From NCBI GenBank assembly GCA_036258055.1, contig DATAEK010000341.1, forward strand, positions 1 to 8,025: 8,025 bases of DNA, written 5' to 3'. A program made the translations under genes and the position numbers. The DNA is from DATAEK01 sp036258055. GTDB lineage: Bacteria; Acidobacteriota; Vicinamibacteria; Vicinamibacterales; 2-12-FULL-66-21. This document shows, one piece after another, positions 1-6,704 of the stretch (its first letter is position 1; every line of letters begins with the position of its first letter). The notes under the pieces were generated by a model, which saw nothing but the letters and a program-made list of their open reading frames with translations, did no database searches and was not told the origin of the DNA.

Positions 1-2259
1 AGCCGGTTGCTCGAGGCATTCGGCGTGCGGGTGAACATCGCGACGCTGACCGGCGAAGCCCGTCCCGTCTCGCGAGACGCGGAAACCGGAAGCGACGATG
101 ACCCGCTGCGTAGTCGAAACGTGCTCCTCGCCGGCACGACCGTGACCGCGGGCGAGGCCAGGGCGCTCGTCTTCGCGACGGGAATGCAGACGGCGTTCGG
201 CAAGATCGCGCGGCTCACCCAGACGACAATGGACGCGCCATCGCCGCTCCAGCAGGAGATCGCGAGGCTCAGCCGGCTCATCGCGATCCTGGCGCTCGCG
301 ATCGGATTGGCGGTCTTCGTGCTGGGTCGCTTCATCGGGTTACCCGCCTCCGCCAGTCTCGTGTTCGCGATCGGCATCATCGTCGCCAACGTCCCCGAAG
401 GATTGCTGCCAACCGTCACGCTCGCGATGGCGATGGCGGCGCGGCGAATGGCAAAGCGACGGACGCTCGTGCGCCACCTGCCGAGCGTTGAAACCCTCGG
501 TTCGTCGGCCGTCATCTGTACGGACAAGACCGGCACGTTGACGCAGAATCGCATGGAGCTGCACTCCGTGTACGTGCCCGGCTGGTGGGTGGATCCGGCA
601 GTGGCAACGACCGCCGCGTTCGGTTCGCACAACCGGCGGTTCCTCGAATGCGCGTACAGCTGTCACGATCTCAAGTACGGCGGGGGAGCGGCCGGATCGG
701 AGTGGATCGGCGATCCCATGGAAGTGGAGCTCGTAGGGATGTCGTCCGCCGCCCTTGGTGAGGTTCCCGAACTTCTTCGGATCGATCAGATCCCCTTCGA
801 GCCGGATCGCAAGCGGCTCGTGACGGTGCACCGCGGCGCGACCGGAATCGTCCTTTTCATCAAAGGGGCTCCGGAAGAACTGTTGCCCAGGACGACGTGG
901 GTCGAGATCGACGGCCACCCGACGGCTCTCACGCCGGCGTGGCGCGACACGCTGGCCCAGGCTCACACGTCGATGGCCGATCGCGGCCTGCGGGTTCTGG
1001 CGCTTGCGTATCGCATCCTTCCTGACGGGTACGTGCTCGCCGACGCCGAACAGGAACTGGTCGTCACCGGGCTGGTGGGCTTGGCAGATCCCGTACGACC
1101 TGAAGTTCCGTCAGCGGTCCGCCGATGCCGCGACGCTGGCATCAGGATCATCATGGTCACCGGCGACCACCCGCACACGGCGATCGCCGTGGCACGCGAG
1201 ACGGGCATCGTCCAGACAACGGTCCCGACACTGCTGACCGGAGAACAGCTCGGCCACATGTCGGATACGGAGCTGCAGCTCGCCCTCGACGCGCGGGAGA
1301 TCGTGTGTGCGCGCGTGACCGCCGACCAGAAGCTGCGCATCGTCAACGCGCTGCAGAACAAGCGGTGCGTCGTCGCGGTCACCGGCGACGGCGTCAACGA
1401 CGCTCCGGCCCTGCGGGCCGCCGACATCGGCATCGCGATGGGGCTTTCCGGCACCGACGTCGCCCGCGAAGCCGCCGACATGGTCCTTCTCGACGACAAC
1501 TTCGCCACAATTGTCGACGCCGTCGAGGAAGGGCGGACGATTTTCGAGAACATTCGGAAGTTTCTCACCTACATCCTGACGTCCAACGTTCCCGAGCTCG
1601 TCCCGTATCTGGCCTTTGCCTTCGCACGTCTGCCGCTCGCGTTGACGGTGATGCAGATCCTCGCCGTAGATCTCGGAACCGACATGATCCCTGCGCTTGG
1701 TCTCGGCGCCGAGTCCTCCGACCAGCGTGTCATGCGGCGTCCGCCGAGGAGCCGGGAGGACGGTCTCTTGACACCCGGTCTGCTCGTTCGCGCGTATCTG
1801 TTCCTGGGATTGCTCGAAGCCATGGCGGCGATGGCCGCGTTCTTCTTCGTCGCGTCAGGGGCGGACTGGCTGTGGAACGACCGCATCGCGGCCACTGACG
1901 TCGTCTATCGCCAGGCCACGACTGCATGCCTGACGGCAATCGTCATCATGCAAGTTGTGAACGTGCATCTCTGCCGGAGTCGAGAGTCGTCAATGTTCTC
2001 GCAGCCGCTGTTCGGCAATCGCTTGATCACTGCCGGCATCGTCACCGAGTTGCTGGTGATCCTGGCAATCGACTACACGAACATGGGCAACGCACTCTTT
2101 GAAACCGCACCGATTCGACTTGCGGTGTGGGCGTTCGTCCTGCCGTTCGCGGCTGCAATGCTGGTGATGGAAGAGTCGAGAAAGGCCTGGGTCCGGTGGC
2201 GCCGGGACGCGCTTTCGTCCCATGTGCATGCGAAGACGATCGCGTCGTCATTGAGGTAG
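1..2259 (+). CDS. P-type cation-transporting ATPase, Na+/K+-ATPase-like (P2 type), 5' end missing
   Basis: This is an inner-membrane ATP-driven cation pump, cut by the window start. 752 residues are visible, counting codon 1 at base 1; roughly 130-170 N-terminal residues (TM1-2 and the start of the actuator domain) are missing. Visible in order: actuator TGE (17-19); TM3 (about 92-112); TM4 with N130-V-P-E133-G-L-L; phosphorylation motif DKTGTLT with D175; nucleotide-binding KGAPE (K288); TGD (387-389); hinge TGDGVND (461-467); TM5 with SNVPE (N529, E532); TM6 with DLGTD (D557, D561); and four further hydrophobic segments to about residue 725. NVPEGLL, SNVPE and DLGTDM match the ion-coordinating positions of Na+/K+-ATPase alpha better than Ca2+-ATPases, which typically have an IPEGLP-type TM4. 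Na+ or K+ transport is therefore inferred, not proven, and Ca2+ or Mg2+ remains possible. The gene converges on the USP gene. No frameshift is seen. Confidence 0.93.
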   Translation, partial: SRLLEAFGVRVNIATLTGEARPVSRDAETGSDDDPLRSRNVLLAGTTVTAGEARALVFATGMQTAFGKIARLTQTTMDAPSPLQQEIARLSRLIAILALAIGLAVFVLGRFIGLPASASLVFAIGIIVANVPEGLLPTVTLAMAMAARRMAKRRTLVRHLPSVETLGSSAVICTDKTGTLTQNRMELHSVYVPGWWVDPAVATTAAFGSHNRRFLECAYSCHDLKYGGGAAGSEWIGDPMEVELVGMSSAALGEVPELLRIDQIPFEPDRKRLVTVHRGATGIVLFIKGAPEELLPRTTWVEIDGHPTALTPAWRDTLAQAHTSMADRGLRVLALAYRILPDGYVLADAEQELVVTGLVGLADPVRPEVPSAVRRCRDAGIRIIMVTGDHPHTAIAVARETGIVQTTVPTLLTGEQLGHMSDTELQLALDAREIVCARVTADQKLRIVNALQNKRCVVAVTGDGVNDAPALRAADIGIAMGLSGTDVAREAADMVLLDDNFATIVDAVEEGRTIFENIRKFLTYILTSNVPELVPYLAFAFARLPLALTVMQILAVDLGTDMIPALGLGAESSDQRVMRRPPRSREDGLLTPGLLVRAYLFLGLLEAMAAMAAFFFVASGADWLWNDRIAATDVVYRQATTACLTAIVIMQVVNVHLCRSRESSMFSQPLFGNRLITAGIVTELLVILAIDYTNMGNALFETAPIRLAVWAFVLPFAAAMLVMEESRKAWVRWRRDALSSHVHAKTIASSLR

Positions 2260-2340
2260 GTCGCTGGCGGCCACGGTTCCGTCTGCGTCTCGCCGGATTG
2301 TTGGCATGCTTCCGGATTCCCGGCAGGCGTCTGCCCAACG
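2260..2340. terminator. Convergent intergenic gap with a weak hairpin
   Basis: This 81-nt gap separates the stops of the ATPase (+) and USP (-) genes. It holds a perfect 5-bp stem with a 4-nt loop (GGCAG 2322-2326, GCGT, CTGCC 2331-2335), five bases past the USP stop. Neither strand has a T-run after the stem, so this is not a classical intrinsic terminator. A factor-dependent end or a bidirectional weak terminator is possible. CCGGATT also occurs twice here (2293-2299 and 2312-2318), which may be chance. Confidence 0.25.
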
Positions 2341-2805
2341 CTACTTCACCAGCAGCACGGGGCACGCCGCGAGAATGCCCACCTTGTAGCTGATCGTTCC
2401 CCAGTCACGGCCGACCATCATCGGATTGACGCGATGCGACGCCAGCACGATCAGGTCCGCGCCGCGCGCCTTCGCCTCCGTGACGATCGTCTCGGCCCTG
2501 GGTCCATACGCGATCGCGAAGTCGATCGAGGCGGGTCCTTGCCGAGCCTGATGAGCGAGGCTCGCCAGCTTCTTCTGCGCCTTCAGCCGGAGCTTCTCGT
2601 AGAAGGGCTTCAGCTCGTCGAACGCGACACCCGGGATCATCTCGATGACGTGCAGCAGCGTCACCCGGGTGCGTCCGGCCGCGAGCTTGCCCGCAAGGCG
2701 CAGCGCATCCACAGTGCGATTGGTCAGATCGGTGGGTACGACGATCGTTCGAAAGATCGCGCCGGCCCCTTCGTCACGCGGCTGGCTCGTCGAGGGCTTC
2801 GCCAT
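2341..2805 (-). CDS. Universal stress protein (UspA family), single domain
   Basis: This is a 154-residue cytoplasmic protein with one Usp domain. It begins with the beta-strand FRTIVVPTDLT (18-28), followed by a helix with the usual hydrophobic spacing, then VTLLHVIE (48-55), ADLIVLASH (116-124) and the terminal strand ACPVLLVK. Family members are stress or energy-limitation regulators, and many bind ATP through G-x2-G-x9-G(S/T). Here the first two glycines are replaced (A122-S-H-R125) and only the final G136-T137 remains, so ATP binding is doubtful. I chose the ATG at 2805 because a strong AGGAGG lies 9 nt upstream; the frame stays open to an ATG at 2925, but those 40 residues do not look like Usp sequence. 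A sigma-54-like promoter lies just upstream. The gene diverges from the hydrogenase operon. Its target is unknown. Confidence 0.9.
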   Translation of the reverse strand: MAKPSTSQPRDEGAGAIFRTIVVPTDLTNRTVDALRLAGKLAAGRTRVTLLHVIEMIPGVAFDELKPFYEKLRLKAQKKLASLAHQARQGPASIDFAIAYGPRAETIVTEAKARGADLIVLASHRVNPMMVGRDWGTISYKVGILAACPVLLVK

Positions 2806-2814
2806 CGCTCTCGG

Positions 2815-2820
2815 CCTCCT
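2815..2820 (-). promoter_or_regulatory. Ribosome binding site of the USP gene
   Basis: On the minus strand AGGAGG is followed by 9 nt and then the ATG at 2805. This perfect Shine-Dalgarno sequence decides in favour of the 154-residue start over the longer open frame. Confidence 0.8.
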
Positions 2821-2835
2821 GTTCTTCAGGGCTCG

Positions 2836-2851
2836 TGCAACCACGGCGCCA
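2836..2851 (-). promoter_or_regulatory. Putative sigma-54 (-24/-12) promoter for the USP gene
   Basis: The minus strand reads TGGCGCCGTGGTTGCA. Against the sigma-54 consensus TGGCACG-N4-TTGCA it has the invariant GG and GC with the required 10-nt gap and a full TTGCA. The mismatches are G for A at position 5 and C for G at position 7. The predicted start near 2825 would leave a leader of about 20 nt that contains the AGGAGG. The fit in sequence, position and direction is good, but one motif match can arise by chance. Confidence 0.45.
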
Positions 2852-2876
2852 CCGCCCGCCGGTGCACGGCGATCGG

Positions 2877-2896
2877 GCTGCCGGAAATCCGGCAGC
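2877..2896. repeat. Perfect 20-bp dyad, possible operator or activator site
   Basis: GCTGCCGGA (2877-2885) and TCCGGCAGC (2888-2896) are exact inverted copies separated by AA. The dyad lies 26 bp upstream of the putative USP sigma-54 promoter and about 250 bp upstream of the hydrogenase start. The size and symmetry suit a dimeric DNA-binding protein. No T-run follows, so a terminator is unlikely. The binding protein is unknown. Confidence 0.5.
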
Positions 2897-2927
2897 GGAT
2901 CGAGCGCCCGCCTGGATCCCCGCAATC

Positions 2928-3013
2928 GTCTCGCGGAATGGCATTTGCTCGGTCCTTCCGGGAAGGGTCCGCAACCCCGCGGCCAAGGCCGAATTCAGGC
3001 CCATCCGCGAGAC
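2928..3013. repeat. Imperfect long-range inverted repeat enclosing a second dyad
   Basis: The arm at 2928-2941 (GTCTCGCGGAATGG) and the arm at 3001-3013 (CCATCCGCGAGAC) are complementary over 13 bp with one bulged A. They are 59 nt apart. Inside lies a shorter imperfect dyad at 2951-2970, GGTCCTTCC facing GGAAGGGTCC. If transcribed as part of a hydrogenase leader this could fold; otherwise it may be a regulator site. GC-rich sequence makes chance arms more likely. Confidence 0.35.
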
Positions 3014-3142
3014 TGCGGGACGCGAGCACCGCCGGACGGCTGGGGAAGAACACGCAACAACTGCGGAGGAATCCGGCCCGGCGCGCTTCGGACGTTATCC
3101 GTGGCGGCAACCTGAAAGACATCCCAAAGGCGAAGGTGACTT

Positions 3143-4279
3143 ATGAGCGATTCGCGGGGGTGGCTGCCGAGCGAGCTCCGGCGCCGCGGAGTGTCGCGTC
3201 GCGAGTTCATGGGCTTCTGCGCCACGATGGCCGCAACGCTGGCGTTGCCCGACGAAGCGGCAGCCCGGATCGCGCAGGCGATCAGGCAGACGGGCAAGCC
3301 GGTGCTGGTCTGGCTCGAGTTCCAGGATTGCGCAGGCAACACCGAGTCCTTCCTACGTGCGAGCCGGCCGACCGCCGCCGAGATCGTGCTCGACACGCTG
3401 TCGATCGACTACCACGAGACGATCATGGCGGCCGCCGGGCACGAAGCCGAAGCGAACCTCGCCTCGACGGTCAAGCAGCGGGCGGGCGCGTACATCGCTG
3501 TCGTCGAAGGATCGATCCCGACTGGCGCCAACGGCGGCTACTGCACGATCGGGGGGCGCTCCGCCGTCGACATCGCGCGTGAGGTCTGCGGCAACGCGGC
3601 CGCGACCATCGCGATCGGCACCTGCGCTGCGTTCGGCGGGATCCCGGCCGCTGCTCCGAATCCCACCGGCGCGCTCGGCGTCGCCGACGCGGTCCCCGGC
3701 GTACGGAATCTCGTCAACCTGTCGGCGTGCCCCGCCAACGTCGAGAACCTGACCGCGCTGCTGGTCTATTACCTGACGTTCAAACGCTGGCCGCCGCTCG
3801 ACCATCTCCGCCGGCCACTCTTCGCGTACGGCAAGTCGATCCATGACAACTGCGAGCGCCGCGCCCACTACGACGCGGGCCAGTACGTTGAGGAGTGGGG
3901 CGACGAGGGGCATCGCGCCGGGTACTGTCTCTACAAGATGGGGTGCAAGGGGCCCGTCTCATTTCAGAACTGCCCGAACGTGCGCTGGAACCAGGGGACC
4001 AACTGGCCGATCGGCTGCGGCCATCCGTGCATCGGCTGCGCCGAGCCGGACTTCTGGGATCGCATGACGCCGTTCTACCAGCACCTGACCGGCATTCCGG
4101 GATTCGGCATCGGATCGAACGTCGACAAGATCGGCGCCTACGCCGTGCTCGGTGTGGGCGCGGCGTTTGCCGGCCACGGACTGCTTCAAATCATGAAGCG
4201 CGTCGGCAATCGCGCGGTGCCGATCCCGCCGAAACCCGGACCGCCATCCGCTCCCGCCGGGAAGGAGGACGCTGTATGA
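3143..4279 (+). CDS. [NiFe] hydrogenase small subunit, Tat-exported, with variant proximal-cluster motif
   Basis: This is the 378-residue electron-transfer subunit of a group 1 membrane-bound uptake hydrogenase. The twin-arginine signal is S18-R-R-E-F-M23 followed by a hydrophobic stretch to about residue 36. A C-terminal anchor spans about 329-351. Proximal-cluster ligands are C63, C161 and C196, but the fourth position is N66 (C63-A-G-N66), where the family has Cys. Distal ligands H234, C237, C262 and C268 are all present. Medial ligands C277, C296 and C299 are present with the usual proline (P289), plus an extra C292. G65 and G166 occupy the positions of the two supernumerary cysteines of O2-tolerant group 1d enzymes, so that six-Cys cluster is absent. 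The ATG is preceded by AAGGTGA. The stop overlaps the large-subunit start (ATGA). Family assignment is secure; the subgroup is not. Confidence 0.95.
   Translation: MSDSRGWLPSELRRRGVSRREFMGFCATMAATLALPDEAAARIAQAIRQTGKPVLVWLEFQDCAGNTESFLRASRPTAAEIVLDTLSIDYHETIMAAAGHEAEANLASTVKQRAGAYIAVVEGSIPTGANGGYCTIGGRSAVDIAREVCGNAAATIAIGTCAAFGGIPAAAPNPTGALGVADAVPGVRNLVNLSACPANVENLTALLVYYLTFKRWPPLDHLRRPLFAYGKSIHDNCERRAHYDAGQYVEEWGDEGHRAGYCLYKMGCKGPVSFQNCPNVRWNQGTNWPIGCGHPCIGCAEPDFWDRMTPFYQHLTGIPGFGIGSNVDKIGAYAVLGVGAAFAGHGLLQIMKRVGNRAVPIPPKPGPPSAPAGKEDAV
4262..4268 (+). promoter_or_regulatory. Ribosome binding site of the hydrogenase large subunit
   Basis: AAGGAGG lies inside the last codons of the small-subunit gene, 7 nt before the ATG at 4276. 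It fixes that start, although the frame is open far upstream, and suggests strong initiation on top of translational coupling. Confidence 0.8.
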
Positions 4280-5982
4280 GCCGCGTCGTCGTCGATCCCG
4301 TCACCCGTATCGAGGGGCATCTGCGCATCGAGGCGGAGGTGGACGGCGGAGCCGTCCGCGACGCCTGGTCGTCATCGACGATGTTCCGCGGGATCGAGCT
4401 GATCCTGAAGGGCCGCGACCCGCGCGACGCGTGGGCGTTCGCGCAGCGCATCTGCGGCGTGTGCACGACGGTGCATGCGATTGCGTCGATCCGCGCGGTC
4501 GAGCACGCGATCGGGGCGGTGCCGCCGCCCAACGCGCGTCTGCTACGCAACCTGATCATGGCCGCGCAGTGCGTCCAGGATCACGTCATCCACTTCTACC
4601 ACCTGCATGCGCTCGACTGGGTCGACATCGTCTCGGCGCTCTCGGCCGATCCCGCGAAGACCTCCTCGCTGGCCGAGTCGATCTCCGACTGGCCGCTGTC
4701 GAGCCCGAAGTACTTCGCCGGCATCCGCGATCGGGTCAAGGGATTCGTCGAGCGCGGCCAGCTCGGCCCGTTCGCCAACGCGTACTGGGGCCACCCGGCC
4801 TACCGTCTGCCCGCCGAGGCGAACCTGATGGCGGTGGCGCACTACCTCGAGGCGCTCGACTGGCAGCGCGAGTTCATCAGGATGCACGCCGTGCTCGGCG
4901 GCAAGAACCCGCACCTCCAGAGCTTCCTCGTCGGCGGCATGGCGACTCCGGTCGATCCCGACAAACAGGCCGCGCTGAACACCGGCACCATTGCCGGCCT
5001 CAAGAAATTCGTCGCGAGCGCGCGTGATTTTGTCACTCGCGTCTATGTGCCCGACCTGCTGGCGGTGGCCTCCTTCTACAAGGACTGGGCGGGGCACGGG
5101 AAGGGCGTCGGCAACTATCTGGTCTTCGGCGAGTATCCCGAGGACGACACGGCACGGCCGGCGCTGTTCCTGCCGCAGGGTATCATCCGCGGTCGCGACA
5201 TCTCGAGGACCGAGCCGTTCGATCAGACGAAAGTCGCCGAGTACATCACGCATTCGTGGTACCGGTACGACCGCGGCGACGAAGCATCGCTCCACCCGTT
5301 TCAAGGGGAGACGTCTCCAAACTTCACGGGCCCGAATCCGCCGTTCGAGCGGCTCGACACCGACAAGAAGTACTCGTGGTTGAAGTCGCCGCGCTACGCG
5401 GACGAGCCCATGGAAGTCGGTCCCCTGGCGCGGATGCTGGTCGCCTACGTGTCGGGTCACGCGCGCGTGAAGCAGCTCGTGGGAGCGGTACTGGCGAAAC
5501 TGAACGTCGGGCCCGAGGCGCTGTTCTCGACGCTCGGGCGCGTGGCGGCGCGCGGGATCGAGACACAGGTCCTGGCCGAGAAGATGGACGACTGGGTCGA
5601 TCAGCTGGCTGCCAACATGGGCTCGGGCGAGCTCCGCATCCACGACAACTCGAAGTGGGATCCCGGCTCCTGGCCGGCCGACGCGTCGGGCGCCGGCCTG
5701 CACGAAGCGCCTCGCGGCGCGCTCAGCCACTGGGTCCAGATCCACAACGGCACGATCGCCAACTATCAATGCGTCGTGCCCAGCACGTGGAATGCCGGCC
5801 CGCGCGACGCCAAGGGACGCCGCGGCCCGTACGAAGAGGCGCTCGTCGGCACACCCGTCGCGGATCCCAAGAAGCCGATCGAGATCCTCCGTACCGTCCA
5901 CTCGTTCGATCCGTGCATGGCGTGCGGCGTCCACGTCGTCGACGCGAAGCGCCGCGAGGTCGTCAGCGTGAGGGCCGTATGA
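4276..5982 (+). CDS. [NiFe] hydrogenase large (catalytic) subunit
   Basis: This 568-residue subunit carries the Ni-Fe(CN)2CO site that splits H2. The N-terminus has DPVTRIEGHL (7-16) with the conserved Glu (E13). The first Ni-binding motif is R58-I-C60-G-V-C63. The C-terminal motif is D545-P-C547-M-A-C550-G-V-H553. All four Ni-binding cysteines are intact, so the enzyme should be catalytically competent. The 15 residues after H553 form the extension removed by the maturation endopeptidase, whose gene lies two genes downstream. Length and the VHAIAS and ALDWVD segments fit group 1 periplasmic-facing enzymes. It has no signal of its own and would be exported together with the small subunit by Tat. 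It overlaps the genes on both sides by 4 nt (ATGA). Confidence 0.97.
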   Translation: MSRVVVDPVTRIEGHLRIEAEVDGGAVRDAWSSSTMFRGIELILKGRDPRDAWAFAQRICGVCTTVHAIASIRAVEHAIGAVPPPNARLLRNLIMAAQCVQDHVIHFYHLHALDWVDIVSALSADPAKTSSLAESISDWPLSSPKYFAGIRDRVKGFVERGQLGPFANAYWGHPAYRLPAEANLMAVAHYLEALDWQREFIRMHAVLGGKNPHLQSFLVGGMATPVDPDKQAALNTGTIAGLKKFVASARDFVTRVYVPDLLAVASFYKDWAGHGKGVGNYLVFGEYPEDDTARPALFLPQGIIRGRDISRTEPFDQTKVAEYITHSWYRYDRGDEASLHPFQGETSPNFTGPNPPFERLDTDKKYSWLKSPRYADEPMEVGPLARMLVAYVSGHARVKQLVGAVLAKLNVGPEALFSTLGRVAARGIETQVLAEKMDDWVDQLAANMGSGELRIHDNSKWDPGSWPADASGAGLHEAPRGALSHWVQIHNGTIANYQCVVPSTWNAGPRDAKGRRGPYEEALVGTPVADPKKPIEILRTVHSFDPCMACGVHVVDAKRREVVSVRAV

Positions 5983-6704
5983 GCGACGGGACTTCGTCCG
6001 AGATCGTCCCGGTCTACGTCTGGGAGGTCCCGGTTCGCCTCACCCATTGGCTGATCGCGTTGTCGCTGTTCGTGCTGTCCGTGACGGGCCTCTACATTGG
6101 CCGGCCGTTCATGACCGTAGCCGGACCGGCAGGTCAGTGGTTCGTGATGGGCTGGATGCGCATCATCCACTCCTACGCGGCGATCGTCTTCACCTGCGCC
6201 GTCATCGCGCGCGTAATCTGGATGTTCAGCGGCAACAAGTACGCGCGATGGGACAAATTCCTGTCCGTGCGTGGCGTGCGGCGGCACGGCGTGCTGCCCA
6301 CAGTTCTCTTCTATTCGTTCCTCCGCGACAAGCCCGCGGCATACGTCGGCCACAACCCGGTGGCGGGTTCCGCATACCTCCTCGTGTTCGGTTTGTACTT
6401 CCTCGCGATTGGAACCGGGCTCGTGATGCACGCGCCGAGCGCCGAGGTCGGATCGCCGCTGCGCGCGTTCGCGGTGTTCGCGCCACTCTTCGGCGGCCTC
6501 CAGATCGCGCGGTGGATCCATCACGTCGTGATGTGGCTGCTGCTGGGGTTCACTGTTCACCACGTGTACAGCGCCATCCTGGTGGCGGCCGTCGAGAAGA
6601 ACGGCACGATCGACTCGATCGTCTCGGGCTACAAGTGGGTGCCCAGGCACGAACTGGGGCCTGGCCCGTACCGCTGGGCGCATCGAGGGGAGATCGATGA
6701 GTAG
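5979..6704 (+). CDS. Hydrogenase b-type cytochrome subunit (HyaC/HupC family)
   Basis: This 241-residue inner-membrane protein anchors the hydrogenase and passes H2-derived electrons to the quinone pool. Four hydrophobic segments are seen near residues 24-41, 64-84, 130-150 and 182-205. Histidines suited to two b hemes sit at H23 (LTHW), H64 (IIHSY), H181/H182 (WIHHV) and H194/H195 (TVHHVY), which is the family pattern. The N-terminus VYVWEVPVRLTHW is typical of the family. The length matches HyaC/HupC-type proteins. The start ATG overlaps the large-subunit stop, with GAGGG 4 nt upstream. The gene ends 8 nt inside the protease gene. Confidence 0.94.
   Translation: MSDGTSSEIVPVYVWEVPVRLTHWLIALSLFVLSVTGLYIGRPFMTVAGPAGQWFVMGWMRIIHSYAAIVFTCAVIARVIWMFSGNKYARWDKFLSVRGVRRHGVLPTVLFYSFLRDKPAAYVGHNPVAGSAYLLVFGLYFLAIGTGLVMHAPSAEVGSPLRAFAVFAPLFGGLQIARWIHHVVMWLLLGFTVHHVYSAILVAAVEKNGTIDSIVSGYKWVPRHELGPGPYRWAHRGEIDE

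Larger units (their letters stand above)
2806..3142. other. Divergent regulatory region between the USP gene and the hydrogenase operon
   Basis: No convincing gene lies in these 337 bases; the open frames crossing it have no recognisable protein features. It should hold the promoters of both flanking transcripts. Recognisable are the sigma-54-like promoter toward USP and three dyads: 2877-2896, 2951-2970, and the long-range pair 2928-2941 with 3001-3013. For the hydrogenase direction I find no acceptable -35/-10 or -24/-12 pair. TTATCC at 3095-3100 resembles a -10 box but lacks a -35 partner. Confidence 0.6.

Noticed and set aside
1125..1898. Open frame of 257 codons inside the ATPase gene
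   Set aside because: It is out of frame with a clearly conserved P-type ATPase; the product is almost entirely Arg, Ala, Asp and Gly.
2322..2335. Hairpin as a strong intrinsic terminator
   Set aside because: The stem is only 5 bp and no T-run follows on either strand; it is kept only as a low-confidence entry.
2806..2925. N-terminal extension of the USP frame to the ATG at 2925
   Set aside because: The extra 40 residues do not resemble Usp sequence, and a perfect AGGAGG sits 9 nt before the downstream ATG. The extension would also run through the putative promoter.
2981..2990. GGCCAAGGCC short palindrome
   Set aside because: Four-base arms made of G and C are expected by chance in this composition.
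3095..3100. TTATCC as a -10 box for the hydrogenase operon
   Set aside because: No -35-like hexamer lies at 16-18 bp upstream, so there is too little support.
3103..3118. TGGC-containing sequence before the small-subunit gene as a sigma-54 promoter
   Set aside because: The -12 part reads TGAAA rather than TTGCA and lacks the essential GC.
2434..3582. Open frame of 382 codons on the plus strand
   Set aside because: It runs antisense to USP, through the intergenic region and out of frame into the small-subunit gene. It has an Arg-rich, low-complexity composition and no motif.
4543..5934. Long open frame of 463 codons on the minus strand
   Set aside because: It lies antisense to the well-supported hydrogenase large subunit. 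Its protein is Arg-, Val- and Asp-rich with no recognisable domain, a typical shadow in GC-rich DNA.
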